Below are positions 24,247-33,467 of a DNA stretch of 41,585 bases, piece after piece (position 1 is the stretch's first letter; every line of letters begins with the position of its first letter). The notes beneath the pieces were generated by a model, which saw nothing but the letters and a program-made list of their open reading frames with translations, searched no databases and was not told where the DNA came from. The stretch is taken from NCBI GenBank assembly GCA_000436035.1, contig FR893291.1:1-41585 (forward strand), in the 5' to 3' direction. The position numbers and the translations under genes are program-made. This DNA is from Prevotella sp. CAG:732 (lineage in GTDB: Bacteria; Bacteroidota; Bacteroidia; Bacteroidales; Bacteroidaceae).

Positions 24247-25440
24247 TTACTTCAACTTTGCCAAAGCTTCCTTGATGCGACGGATAGCCTCCACGATGTT
24301 CTCATCGCTAGTAGCATAGCTCATACGGAAGCAGTCTGGATCACCAAACGCATCACCTCCTACAGTAGCAACATGAGCCTCTTCCAAGAGATACATTGCG
24401 AAATCCGTTGAGTTATTAATTGTCTTCTCGCCATTACTCTTACCAAAGTAAGAGTTGCACTTAGGGAAGAGATAGAAAGCACCTTGTGGCACATTCACTT
24501 CCAATCCAGGAACTTCCTTAGCCAACTTTACAATAAGGTCTCTTCTGCGTTCGAATGCTTGACGCATTTCCTCTACAGCGCTTTGGTCGAGCGTATAGGC
24601 CGCTTCTGCCGCCTTCTGGCTAACTGAGCAAGTACCACTCGTATATTGACCCTGAAGTTTATTGCACCCCTTGATAATCCATTCCGGACCAGCCAAGAAA
24701 CCGATTCTCCATCCAGTCATAGCGTAAGCTTTGGAAACGCCATTGGCGATAATCACCTGTTCTTTCAAACCTGGTTCTTGGGCAATACTATGATGTTTGC
24801 CAACATAATTGATATGCTCGTAAATCTCATCAGCAAGTACAAACACGTCAGGATGCTTTCTTAGCACTTCCGCCAATGAAGCCAATTCCTCTTTACTATA
24901 TACGCTACCAGTAGGATTGCTAGGAGAGCAAAGAATAAGCATCTTAGTTTTGTCGGTGATGGCATTTTCCAATTGCTCGGCTGTCATCTTGAAGTCCTGT
25001 TCGAAGCCAGCGCTTACAGTAACAGGCACACCGCCAGCCAATTTCACCATCTGTGGATAGCTTACCCAATATGGTGCAGGAATGATAACCTCATCGCCTG
25101 GATTGACAAGAGCGAGGATTACATTGCAGATGCCCTGCTTACCACCCGTGCCAACAATCACCTCGTTGGCAGTATAGTCGAGACCATTCTCGTTCTTGAG
25201 TTTGGCAACAATAGCTTTTCGCAAGTCAGGATAGCCAGGAACAGGTGAATATCTAGAGAAGTTGTCATCGATAGCTTTCTTTGCAGCTTCCTTAATATTC
25301 TCTGGAGTATTGAAGTCTGGTTCTCCTACACTCATGTTGATTACGTCAACTCCTTGAGCCTTCATTTCATTACTTTTCTGTGACATCGCCAGCGTTGCTG
25401 AAGGTGCCAATCTGTTTAGACGATCAGATAATTGTGCCAT
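24247..25440 (-). CDS. Pyridoxal-phosphate aminotransferase, aspartate aminotransferase type (class I)
   Basis: The 397-residue enzyme is a fold-type I aminotransferase of the I-gamma aspartate aminotransferase type. Visible landmarks are MSVGEPDFNTPENIKEAA, GTGGKQGI, the substrate-loop PAPYWVSYPQMV, CSPSNPTG at 171-178, D204 and Y207 in LADEIYEHI, the PLP lysine K237 in SKAYAMTGWRIGF and the C-terminal Arg in CFRMSYATS. It should transfer amino groups between aspartate and 2-oxoglutarate; closely related aminotransferases can have other substrates. It is cytoplasmic and has its own promoter, so it is likely transcribed alone. Confidence 0.92.
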   Translation of the reverse strand: MAQLSDRLNRLAPSATLAMSQKSNEMKAQGVDVINMSVGEPDFNTPENIKEAAKKAIDDNFSRYSPVPGYPDLRKAIVAKLKNENGLDYTANEVIVGTGGKQGICNVILALVNPGDEVIIPAPYWVSYPQMVKLAGGVPVTVSAGFEQDFKMTAEQLENAITDKTKMLILCSPSNPTGSVYSKEELASLAEVLRKHPDVFVLADEIYEHINYVGKHHSIAQEPGLKEQVIIANGVSKAYAMTGWRIGFLAGPEWIIKGCNKLQGQYTSGTCSVSQKAAEAAYTLDQSAVEEMRQAFERRRDLIVKLAKEVPGLEVNVPQGAFYLFPKCNSYFGKSNGEKTINNSTDFAMYLLEEAHVATVGGDAFGDPDCFRMSYATSDENIVEAIRRIKEALAKLK

Positions 25441-25469
25441 AATTCATTTTTTTGTTTGTAATTTGCTTG

Positions 25470-25500
25470 CAAAATTAAGCAATTTATTTCTTTTAGCGAA
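25470..25500 (-). promoter_or_regulatory. Promoter of the aminotransferase gene
   Basis: On the minus strand TTCG (25500-25497, three of four to TTTG) is followed after 19 bases by TAATTTTG (25477-25470), 29 bases before the ATG. Confidence 0.65.
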
Positions 25501-25585
25501 AGAAAAGTGTCATTATTTCACGTTTCAACATAAAATAATAACAACTTTTTATAAATCGCTACAATTGCATGAGCTTATCCACTGA

Positions 25586-26797
25586 TTATTTCAGATGCAG
25601 CGTATGCCCCATGCGATCTCTTTTTGTACGAAGATAACGTTCATTGTATTTATTAGGTGTCACTTCGATTGGTACGTTCTCTACGATTTCAAGCCCATAA
25701 GCCTCCAAGCCAACACGCTTCACAGGATTGTTGGTGAGTAAACGCATCTTATGCACACCTAGGTGTCTGAGCATCTGCGCACCGCAACCATAGTCACGTT
25801 CATCAGGTTTGAAACCGAGGTGAGTATTAGCATCCACAGTATCGTAGCCTTCCTCCTGCAACTTATAAGCTGCGATTTTGTTCATCAGTCCTATGCCACG
25901 TCCTTCCTGCTGCATGTAAATCACAACACCCTTGCCAGCCTTTTCGATAGCCTGCATTGCCTTGTGTAACTGTTGCCCACAGTCGCATCTCATACTGCCA
26001 AGGATGTCGCCTGTTGCGCAAGAAGAATGAACTCTGACAAGAACTGGCTCATCCTCAGCCCATTCACCCTTAATTAGCGCCATATGCTCCAACCCGTTGC
26101 TTGCCTGGCGGAAAGGTATGAGATGGAAATGTCCATATTCAGTTGGCATATCAACTTCCTCACCGACCTCAATGAGTGACTCTTTCTTCAGTCTATAAGT
26201 AATCATATCCTTGATGGAGATCACCTTCAAGTCCCACTCCTTTGCAAATTCGAGGAGTTGTGGCAAGCGAGCCATCGTTCCGTCTTCATTCATAATCTCC
26301 ATAAGTGCACCAGCAGGATAGAGGCCAGCCATCTTACAGAGATCAATAGCAGCTTCAGTGTGTCCACTTCGGCGAAGCACACCATTGTCTTGTGCATAGA
26401 GAGGATTGATGTGTCCTGGACGTCCAAACGTCTGTGCCGTAGAGTTAGGATCAGCAAGTGCCTTGATCGTCTCTGCACGATCATGAGCTGAGACACCCGT
26501 GGTACAACCTTCGAGTTTGTCAATTGTCACCGTGAAAGGAGTACCGAGCATAGAGGTGTTCTCTGAAACCTGATGCGGGAGATCCAATTCATCACATCTG
26601 CTGATTGTAATAGGTGCGCAAAGCACTCCACGTGCATGCTTGAGCATGAAATTCACCTTATCAGCATCTATTTTTTCAGCTGCGATGATAAGGTCACCCT
26701 CATTCTCACGATCTTCGTCATCTACCACGATTACGAACTTGCCTTCCTTGAAGTCTTTTATTGCATCTTCAACAGTACTTAGTCTTACGTCTTCCAT
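25586..26797 (-). CDS. ribBA: Bifunctional 3,4-dihydroxy-2-butanone 4-phosphate synthase / GTP cyclohydrolase II
   Basis: The 403-residue protein fuses the two entry enzymes of riboflavin synthesis. The N-terminal RibB half (about 1-200) has DDEDRENEGDLIIAAE, HARGVLCAPI, HDRAETIKAL, FGRPGHINPL and RSGHTEAAIDLC. The C-terminal RibA half (about 205-403) has RVHSSCATGDILGSMRCDCG with the three zinc cysteines, QQEGRGIGLMNK, and RVGLEAYGLEIVENVP. Both active sites look intact. No FMN riboswitch fold is evident in the 81-base gap to the upstream LptF/G gene, and no separate promoter is seen there, so read-through from lptF/G is likely. Confidence 0.96.
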   Translation of the reverse strand: MEDVRLSTVEDAIKDFKEGKFVIVVDDEDRENEGDLIIAAEKIDADKVNFMLKHARGVLCAPITISRCDELDLPHQVSENTSMLGTPFTVTIDKLEGCTTGVSAHDRAETIKALADPNSTAQTFGRPGHINPLYAQDNGVLRRSGHTEAAIDLCKMAGLYPAGALMEIMNEDGTMARLPQLLEFAKEWDLKVISIKDMITYRLKKESLIEVGEEVDMPTEYGHFHLIPFRQASNGLEHMALIKGEWAEDEPVLVRVHSSCATGDILGSMRCDCGQQLHKAMQAIEKAGKGVVIYMQQEGRGIGLMNKIAAYKLQEEGYDTVDANTHLGFKPDERDYGCGAQMLRHLGVHKMRLLTNNPVKRVGLEAYGLEIVENVPIEVTPNKYNERYLRTKRDRMGHTLHLK

Positions 26798-26878
26798 ATT
26801 CTAATTGATACCTTATTTAATATTAGTTACATTTCTTATTTTAATATAGCTTACCATTAAAGCCATATCTTTCACCTA

Positions 26879-28786
26879 CTATTTCCTAACTTTGATGTCC
26901 TTTATGCGGTTAATGACATCATCATTGGTTTGTTTCACCACACGCAAGTCACGATACATACGCAAACGGAATCTCCACATTCTGAAGTAAAGTACCGTTC
27001 CCAATGGGATGATGATGGCAGCCATTATGTTGAGCCACTTGCGTTCAAACGGACGAGTATGAGCCTTGGTTGACAACACTGGATATTGGTTGATGTCATG
27101 CAGAATGTACTTGTTCTTTGTATTTGTCAAGTCATCTATCACTTTTTCCAGCTCTTCGTTGATACGTTCTATCTCATGATCTGGCTGATATTTGAAAAAG
27201 ACATTGATGAAATTCGGCGCCCTCTTCAACTTATGTACCTTATTATATAATATAATGTCCTCATTGATAGTAGTCAACGACTGGGCATCTGCGGCGTAGT
27301 CTGGATCATGAATAATCACTTCCTTACCAAAGTAATGACGCTTCATGCGCAGTCCAAGTAACTTCATGAAAAACTCTTTGTACGCATCGATGTTGAACAC
27401 AGCCGAATCATTGGTGGCTTTCCATGTCACGAAGATAGCTAGTGGAGCAAGTACAGCCGTCGAAAGGAGTCGGCCAAACCAAATGGACCACATACCACTA
27501 CGCGCCATACGGAATCCTGAGTTATCAAGAATAAAATAGATGATGAAGACCAACACAGAGATGACCACTGGGAATCCCAAGCCACCTTTTCGAATAATAG
27601 CTCCAAGTGGCGCACCGATGAAAAAGAAGATAAGACATGACAAGGCAAGAGTAAACTTACCTATGCCTTCCAACTGATGCTGACGGATGACATAGTCTGC
27701 ATCATCAGTAATCATTCTCTTAAAATCGAGGTCACTAGTCGCCTGTTGGACATCTGCTAGCGCCGCATTCACCACCCTAGCCTTCTCATCTTGCCTAAGT
27801 CGATTGAACACAGAGTCTATGTTTGCGTTCTTCTGCTCTCCTCTCTTCACTGCCAAGAGGGAGTCTTTTTTGTCAATAGATGGTATGTTATAATACCTAA
27901 CCATTGCTTCTCTCATATAACTTCTACCCACAGAATCGTAGGTACAGTCGAGCGAGTCGATAGCATGTTTGATTTGTGCAAGACTCTTCGCCTTAGCATT
28001 ATTCGACAGCGATGTTGCATCTGTCATATTGAAATCACCATCGAAGTCTAATACGATGCGCTTATTAATGAACGATTCACGGCGATAAGGAACGGCAGCA
28101 CTATTTGCTATCTCACTGCTCTTCATGTTCTCAAACCATTCTCCACTCCATAGCGTGAGCAATAGATGTTTCTTCTCGGCAGTACTCTGCAACATGGCAG
28201 AGTCAGCAAGAATGATAGCTGCATCCTCATAACTATCGGTCATTCGATAGATCATCACGCCATAGAGTTTGCCCGTTTTCAAGTCCTTTTTCTGTACGTA
28301 GAGATTGCAGTTAGGTATCCCATCATAGAATATGCCTTCAGGAATCTCAAGTTCAGGGCTTTTCTGCTTCATGGAAATAAGCAGTTGCGTCAACTTCATA
28401 TTGGCATGCGGACCCACGTTGTTTTGGAAATAGAAAGAGCCAATCATAATCAAGATGGTGATGACGATGAGCGAACGGAAAGCCTGCATCAAAGAAATAC
28501 CCGCCGCCTTGATGGCTGTAAGTTCAGAACTTTCTCCTAAGTTTCCAAAGGTAATAAGAGAAGAAAGGAGAATGGCTAGTGGAAGCGCTTGCGATACCAA
28601 GAAAAGTCCCATGTACCAGAAGAACTGTGCCATTATCTCCATTGACAAACCCTTTCCGATGAGTTCGTCGATGTATCTCCACAAGAATTGCATCATCAGC
28701 ACAAATTGGCAGATGAAGAAGGTACCTATGAAGAGGAGTCCAAATTGCTTGGCTATGAATATGTCTAATTTCTTAATTCGAAACAT
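26879..28786 (-). CDS. LptF/LptG-family lipopolysaccharide export permease
   Basis: The 635-residue protein belongs to the YjgP/YjgQ family, the membrane part of the LptB2FG exporter that extracts lipopolysaccharide from the inner membrane. It starts MFRIKKLDIFIAKQFGLLFIGTFF, with membrane segments near 12-35, 55-80 and 95-120 and the motif NLGESSELTAIKAAGISLMQAFR. A large periplasmic beta-jellyroll region lies at about 125-370, then three more segments (GKFTLALSCLIFFFIGAPLGAIIRKGG onwards). Beyond the usual 360-400 residue core there is an extra C-terminal part of about 170 residues with one more membrane segment (IMAAIIIPLGTVLYF). The gene has its own -7 box. Confidence 0.9.
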   Translation of the reverse strand: MFRIKKLDIFIAKQFGLLFIGTFFICQFVLMMQFLWRYIDELIGKGLSMEIMAQFFWYMGLFLVSQALPLAILLSSLITFGNLGESSELTAIKAAGISLMQAFRSLIVITILIMIGSFYFQNNVGPHANMKLTQLLISMKQKSPELEIPEGIFYDGIPNCNLYVQKKDLKTGKLYGVMIYRMTDSYEDAAIILADSAMLQSTAEKKHLLLTLWSGEWFENMKSSEIANSAAVPYRRESFINKRIVLDFDGDFNMTDATSLSNNAKAKSLAQIKHAIDSLDCTYDSVGRSYMREAMVRYYNIPSIDKKDSLLAVKRGEQKNANIDSVFNRLRQDEKARVVNAALADVQQATSDLDFKRMITDDADYVIRQHQLEGIGKFTLALSCLIFFFIGAPLGAIIRKGGLGFPVVISVLVFIIYFILDNSGFRMARSGMWSIWFGRLLSTAVLAPLAIFVTWKATNDSAVFNIDAYKEFFMKLLGLRMKRHYFGKEVIIHDPDYAADAQSLTTINEDIILYNKVHKLKRAPNFINVFFKYQPDHEIERINEELEKVIDDLTNTKNKYILHDINQYPVLSTKAHTRPFERKWLNIMAAIIIPLGTVLYFRMWRFRLRMYRDLRVVKQTNDDVINRIKDIKVRK

Positions 28787-28840
28787 GTCCTTGTCTTTAG
28801 AGGGAAATCGCTTGATAAGGCGAAAATCCTATTTGGTGTG

Positions 28841-28848
28841 CAAAGGTA
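28841..28848 (-). promoter_or_regulatory. Candidate -7 box of the LptF/G gene
   Basis: The minus strand reads TACCTTTG, 54 bases before the ATG at 28786. There is no clear -33 TTTG. Confidence 0.55.
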
Positions 28849-28970
28849 ACATAAAAAAATAAAATAACCTTCTTTTTTGCAGTTTTTATATTATTAATAG
28901 GTGTAAGAATGGGGCGCAAGGCACGAAAAAGCAGAAAAAACATATTTTTTTGAAAAAACTTTCAGAAAAA

Positions 28971-29002
28971 TTTGTTCAAACCGAAAAAATGTATTACCTT
29001 TG
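28971..29002 (+). promoter_or_regulatory. Promoter of tRNA-Met
   Basis: TTTG (28971-28974), 20-base spacer, TACCTTTG (28995-29002): a perfect Bacteroidetes promoter ending 31 bases before the mature tRNA. Confidence 0.85.
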
Positions 29003-29033
29003 CACCCGCAAATGAGAAATCATTATGCTGTTT

Positions 29034-29107
29034 GGCGGGATAGCTCAGCTGGTTAGAGCGTCGGATTCATAATCCGGAGGTCGTGGGTTCGGGTCCCACC
29101 CCCGCTA
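29034..29107 (+). tRNA. tRNA-Met (anticodon CAT)
   Basis: The 74-base cloverleaf has a D-stem GCTC/GAGC and a five-pair anticodon stem around loop TTCATAA. The T-arm is GTGGG-TTCGGGT-CCCAC and the discriminator is A29107; CCA is not encoded. The acceptor stem carries a G1-U72 wobble and an A7/C66 mismatch. It lacks the three G-C pairs of an initiator anticodon stem, so it is an elongator Met tRNA; a lysidine-modified tRNA-Ile2 (also CAT in DNA) cannot be excluded. Confidence 0.92.
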
Positions 29108-29113
29108 CAGAAG

Positions 29114-29151
29114 AGAGCAAATCACTTTTTAAGTGGTTCGCTCTTTTTTTT
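29114..29151 (+). terminator. Intrinsic terminator of tRNA-Met
   Basis: The stem GAGC..AATCACTT / AAGTGGTT..GCTC (29115-29127 with 29131-29143, one A/C mismatch) is followed by eight T residues. Confidence 0.85.
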
Positions 29152-29169
29152 ATGCATTCAAATTACCCA

Positions 29170-29203
29170 AAGAGGGTATGCCATACCCATAGCATACCCT
29201 CTT
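29170..29203 (-). terminator. Intrinsic terminator of trxA
   Basis: A perfect 12-bp stem pairs 29170-29181 with 29192-29203 around a 10-base loop, 17 bases past the trxA stop. The T-run is weak on the minus strand (TTGGGTAATTT). Confidence 0.7.
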
Positions 29204-29220
29204 ATCTTTCTGAAAGATCA

Positions 29221-29538
29221 TTATCCAAGAAGAGCGTCAAACTTAGCCTGGAGTGTTGCCTTTGAGGCAGCACCCACAAACTTGTCAACCAACTCACCAC
29301 CCTTGAAGAACAAGATAGTAGGAATATTGCGAACACCAAACTCCATTGGGATGTCATCATTTTCCTCAATGTCGCACTTACCTACTACCAACTTGCCATC
29401 ATACTCTGCAGCAAGTTCAGAAACGATAGGAGCAATCTGACGGCATGGACCGCACCATGTTGCCCATAAATCTACCACCAAAGGGAGCTCACCATTCTTG
29501 TAGCTCTCGAAATTGTCTTTTGTAATTGTAACTTCCAT
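29221..29538 (-). CDS. trxA: Thioredoxin
   Basis: The 105-residue cytoplasmic protein is a classical thioredoxin. The redox motif WCGPC occupies 28-32 in DLWATWCGPCRQIAP, the buried Asp is in VVDLWA, and the cis-Pro loop is RNIPTILFF. No signal peptide is present. It reduces disulfides in the cytoplasm with thioredoxin reductase. It lies 79 bases downstream of dnaE on the same strand, with no visible -7 box of its own, so it may be co-transcribed with dnaE. Confidence 0.96.
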   Translation of the reverse strand: MEVTITKDNFESYKNGELPLVVDLWATWCGPCRQIAPIVSELAAEYDGKLVVGKCDIEENDDIPMEFGVRNIPTILFFKGGELVDKFVGAASKATLQAKFDALLG

Positions 29539-29617
29539 TGTTTTTTATATTTAATAATGAATAATTTGTCTCTTTTTCAGAGGGCATTACCAGCAATTAC
29601 CATGCCAACCATCTTCT

Positions 29618-32600
29618 CTAGTTGATGTGATAAGCCATCTTCGGGTTAGAGTCGATGTAATGTATCAATTCCTTGCCCACATTCACCGTTCTATCTTGCG
29701 CACGTAGCATGATGAAGTTGTTGGTTTCCACATCGTGGATTTGGAAGAAGAGCTGCGTCTTTCCAGCCGCATCCTCCTGAAGCATCGTCTTGAAATCATT
29801 AACCACCGTTTCGTCAATGATATCACTATCTACTGTTATGGTTATTCGCTCGATACGTTTCTCCTTAACCGTCTGCATGTAATCGATGCTAGAAATGCGA
29901 AAGTCTAGATAGTCACTGTTGGCATAACGTGGTGCGCATTTTGCCGTGACATATACAGTTGCACCCTCTATAAGGACGCCTCTCCACATACCCCAATCCT
30001 CACCAAATAGGGCCAATTCACCTGAGCCCTCGAAGTCTTCCAAGGTAACGAATCCACAAGGTTTTCCCGTCTTTGTAAACTTCGACTTCACACCCGTCAC
30101 GATTCCACCGAACAAAATATCAGCCTTCTTGGCAAGCTCGGCCTTGTCGCCCAGCTCGGAACAATGCGTATTACACATAGAATTGAGAATGATACTATAG
30201 TCATCCAGAGGATGTGCAGACAAATAGATGCCCACCAACTCACGCTCACGATTCAAACGCTCGATAGTACTCCATGGCTCAGCCTTAGGAATAGGTGGTG
30301 TAGCTATCTCCGCCGCATCTTCCTCACCAAACAGAGAGTTCTGTACTTCTCTCTGTTCTTGCTGATAGAGCTGTCCGTACTTCACCAGGGAATCAAGGAA
30401 CACAACACCCTTATTGTCCTTACCAAAGAAGTCCTCACGAGGAATACCGAAACTATCAAAACCACCACTCAGGGCAAGACTTTCAAAAGCCTTACGATTC
30501 ACATTGGAGAAATCCACACGTTGAGCAAAGTCAAAGATATCCTTATAAGGTCCATTCTTTTGACGCTCCGCCACAATGGCATCAGCAGCAGGAGCACCCA
30601 TACCCTTAATAGCAGAAAGACCAAAACGAATCTCGCCATGCTCATTCACACCGAAGGCACGATAACTTTCATTGACATCAGGACCCAGCGTCTTGATATT
30701 CATCGACTGGCACTCCTCCATCAACTTGGTGATTTCGGTGATTTGCGCAAATCTTCTAGTCATCAGCGCAGCCATATACTCAGCAGGATAGTGTGCCTTC
30801 ATGTATGCCGTCTGATAAGCTACCCAAGAGTAACAGGTGGCATGCGACTTATTGAAGGCATAGGAAGCGAACTTTTCCCAGTCACCCCAAATCTTCTCCA
30901 AGATGGCTGGATCATGTCCATTTTCCTGTCCCTGCTTAATAAACTTAGGCTTCATCGCATCAACGATGTCCTTCTTCTTCTTACCCATCGCCTTACGCAA
31001 GGCATCAGACTCACCTCGGGTGAAGTTAGCCAATTGTCGGGAAAGAAGCATCACCTGCTCCTGATACACCGTAATGCCATAAGTATCCTTCAAGTACTTC
31101 TCCATGCAAGGGATGTCATACTTGATTTCCTCTTGACCGTTCTTACGGGCGATGAACGAAGGGATATAATCCATAGGTCCCGGACGATACAAGGCATTCA
31201 TCGCAATCAAGTCCTCAAACACGGTTGGCTTCAACTCACGAAGATACTTCTGCATACCAGGCGACTCAAACTGGAACGTACCAATGGTCTGTCCTCGCTG
31301 GTAAAGTTCGTAAGTCAACGTATCATCTATCGGAATATGGTCGAGATCGACATCCTCACCGAGCGTCTGTTTCACTACCTTGCATGCCTCCTTCAACTCA
31401 GAGAGAGTCTTCAAGCCCAAGAAGTCCATCTTGATCAAACCAGTTGATTCGATGACGTGCCCATCATACTGAGTGACAGCTGTTTTCAAGCCAGGGAAAT
31501 CAGGGTCATCAGCCGTCGATACAGGTACCCAGTTACTAATAGGGTCACGACAGATGATAAATCCACAGGCATGGATACCGGTACCACGAATAGTTCCCTC
31601 CAACATCTTGGCGTACTTGATGGTATTGCTCTCACGGGGGTCAGTAGAATATTCCGCATCTCTGAGTTCAGGCGTGTATTTAATAGCGTTGGTCAAGTTC
31701 ATCTTAGCACCCTCAGGCAGACGGTCAGGTATCGCCTTACAGAGTGCATTCGCCTTATCGAGTGGCAACTTTTCCACACGGGCGACATCCTTGATAGAGT
31801 TCTTCGTCGCCATACTACCATAAGTAATGATATGCGCACAGTTCTCATGACCATACTTATCCATTACCCATCTCAGCACCTTTCCTCGACCATCATCATC
31901 GAAGTCGGTATCAATATCAGGAAGGTTGACACGGTCTGGATTCAAGAAACGTTCAAACAGCAAATCGTACTTCAATGGGTCTATCTTTGTGATACCCAAG
32001 CAGTAAGCCACTACAGAACCTGCCGCAGAACCACGTCCTGGTCCTACGACAACCCCCAGTTCCTCACGTGCTGCACGAATGAAGTCAGACACAATCAAGA
32101 AGTAGCCAGGGAAACCCATTGTCTTCATGACGTGCAACTCAAAGTTGACGTGCTCATCCACATTCTCAGGCAGTGGGTCGCCATATCGTTCCTTGGCACC
32201 TTCGTATGCCAAGTGCTTCAAATACTCCGCCTCAAACTTGATGCGGTATATCTTATCATATCCACCCAAACGGTCGATGACTTTCTGTCCTTCCTCTGGT
32301 GGAAGTTGATTTTGTCCATTTTCATCGGAAGTAAACTCCTTGAACAAGTCTTCCTCGGAAACCTTCTGTCGTAATTGTTCCTCTGTACCGAAACTCTCAG
32401 GAATTGGGAAGAATGGCATGATAGGACCATGGTCGATACTGTAGATTTCCACCTTATTATATATATCGAGCGTGTTCGACAAGGCTTCAGGGATGTCAGA
32501 GAACACTTCGTTCATCTCCTCACGGGTCTTAAACCACTCCTGTTTGGAGTAGCGCATACGATTAGGATCGTCCAAATCCTTGCCCGTGGCAATACAGAGC

Positions 32601-33331
32601 AAATGGTCATGCGCCTCAGCCGTCTCCTTGTCCTCAAAGTGGCAGTCGTTGGTACAAATCAACTTGATACCATATTCCTTGGCAAACTCGATGAGCACTT
32701 TATTGGCACGCTGTTGCAATTCGTAAGCCTCACGATTCGCTAACAATCCCGGAATATCCGGAACCTTATGGCGCTGCAACTCCAGGTAATAATCATCGCC
32801 GAAAAGATTGTGATACCACTCGCATGCCTCACGAGCACCTTCGATGTCGCCCTTCAAAATTTTGGCAGGCACCTCACCTGCGATACAAGCAGAACAAACG
32901 ATGAGGTCCTCATGATATTTCTCCAAGTCGGCACGGTCGGTACGTGGGCGCATATAATAACCATCCACCCACGAATTGCTCACAAGCTTGATCAAGTTCT
33001 TGTAACCATTATAGTTTTTTGCCAAGACTATCAAGTGATAGCCACTCATATCGCCCTTGTCTTTTTCCTTGTCCTCCTTGCGACGATGAGCCACATACAT
33101 CTCGCAACCGATGATAGGCTTGAAAGGTTCCAGTCCTTCCTTCTTTCTACCCTTGTTGACCTTTCCACAATAGTCGGTCAGTTCCTTGATGCCAAACATG
33201 ACACCATGATCGGTCACTGCCATACCCTTCATACCGTCCTTGATAGCCTTATCGACAAGATGCGGAATCTTCGACTGACCATCAAGAATGGAGTACTGCG
33301 TATGGACGTGTAAATGTATGAAATCTTCCAT
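29618..33331 (-). CDS. dnaE: DNA polymerase III alpha subunit
   Basis: The 1237-residue protein is the replicative polymerase of the C family. The N-terminal PHP domain starts HLHVHTQYSILDG (H6, H8, H10). The palm contains PDIDTDFDDDGRG near residue 470 with the catalytic aspartates, followed by ALYRPGPMDYIPSFIARKNG, YQEQVMLLSRQLANFTRGESDALRKAMGKK and the FNKSHATCYSWVAYQTAYMKAHYP finger region. Helix-hairpin-helix and OB-fold parts follow at about 830-1150 (AIKGMG, LFGGIVTGVKSKFTKTGKPCGFVTLED). It has no exonuclease insert, so it is DnaE and not PolC. The gene has a perfect promoter and diverges from psd. Confidence 0.96.
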   Translation of the reverse strand: MEDFIHLHVHTQYSILDGQSKIPHLVDKAIKDGMKGMAVTDHGVMFGIKELTDYCGKVNKGRKKEGLEPFKPIIGCEMYVAHRRKEDKEKDKGDMSGYHLIVLAKNYNGYKNLIKLVSNSWVDGYYMRPRTDRADLEKYHEDLIVCSACIAGEVPAKILKGDIEGAREACEWYHNLFGDDYYLELQRHKVPDIPGLLANREAYELQQRANKVLIEFAKEYGIKLICTNDCHFEDKETAEAHDHLLCIATGKDLDDPNRMRYSKQEWFKTREEMNEVFSDIPEALSNTLDIYNKVEIYSIDHGPIMPFFPIPESFGTEEQLRQKVSEEDLFKEFTSDENGQNQLPPEEGQKVIDRLGGYDKIYRIKFEAEYLKHLAYEGAKERYGDPLPENVDEHVNFELHVMKTMGFPGYFLIVSDFIRAAREELGVVVGPGRGSAAGSVVAYCLGITKIDPLKYDLLFERFLNPDRVNLPDIDTDFDDDGRGKVLRWVMDKYGHENCAHIITYGSMATKNSIKDVARVEKLPLDKANALCKAIPDRLPEGAKMNLTNAIKYTPELRDAEYSTDPRESNTIKYAKMLEGTIRGTGIHACGFIICRDPISNWVPVSTADDPDFPGLKTAVTQYDGHVIESTGLIKMDFLGLKTLSELKEACKVVKQTLGEDVDLDHIPIDDTLTYELYQRGQTIGTFQFESPGMQKYLRELKPTVFEDLIAMNALYRPGPMDYIPSFIARKNGQEEIKYDIPCMEKYLKDTYGITVYQEQVMLLSRQLANFTRGESDALRKAMGKKKKDIVDAMKPKFIKQGQENGHDPAILEKIWGDWEKFASYAFNKSHATCYSWVAYQTAYMKAHYPAEYMAALMTRRFAQITEITKLMEECQSMNIKTLGPDVNESYRAFGVNEHGEIRFGLSAIKGMGAPAADAIVAERQKNGPYKDIFDFAQRVDFSNVNRKAFESLALSGGFDSFGIPREDFFGKDNKGVVFLDSLVKYGQLYQQEQREVQNSLFGEEDAAEIATPPIPKAEPWSTIERLNRERELVGIYLSAHPLDDYSIILNSMCNTHCSELGDKAELAKKADILFGGIVTGVKSKFTKTGKPCGFVTLEDFEGSGELALFGEDWGMWRGVLIEGATVYVTAKCAPRYANSDYLDFRISSIDYMQTVKEKRIERITITVDSDIIDETVVNDFKTMLQEDAAGKTQLFFQIHDVETNNFIMLRAQDRTVNVGKELIHYIDSNPKMAYHIN

Positions 33332-33360
33332 TTTTTAATACAAAAAGCTAAATTTGAGTT

Positions 33361-33392
33361 CAAAGTTACTGCTAAAAGTTGAGATAACCAAA
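33361..33392 (-). promoter_or_regulatory. Promoter of dnaE
   Basis: On the minus strand TTTG (33392-33389), 20-base spacer, TAACTTTG (33368-33361), 29 bases before the dnaE ATG. It is back to back with the psd promoter. Confidence 0.8.
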
Positions 33393-33408
33393 AGAAAGTA
33401 CTGAAAAA

Positions 33409-33440
33409 TTTGCAAAAACGACAAAAATGATGTACCTTTG
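33409..33440 (+). promoter_or_regulatory. Promoter of psd-pssA
   Basis: TTTG (33409-33412), 20-base spacer, TACCTTTG (33433-33440), 27 bases before the psd ATG. Confidence 0.85.
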
Positions 33441-33467
33441 CACTGATAAAAACTTAATATCTCTATA

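Noticed and set aside
26798..26878. FMN riboswitch before ribBA
   Set aside because: The gap is 81 AT-rich bases with no conserved riboswitch core.
30164..32374. Long plus-strand open frames opposite dnaE
   Set aside because: They are shadows of dnaE codon use; dnaE motifs are continuous on the minus strand.
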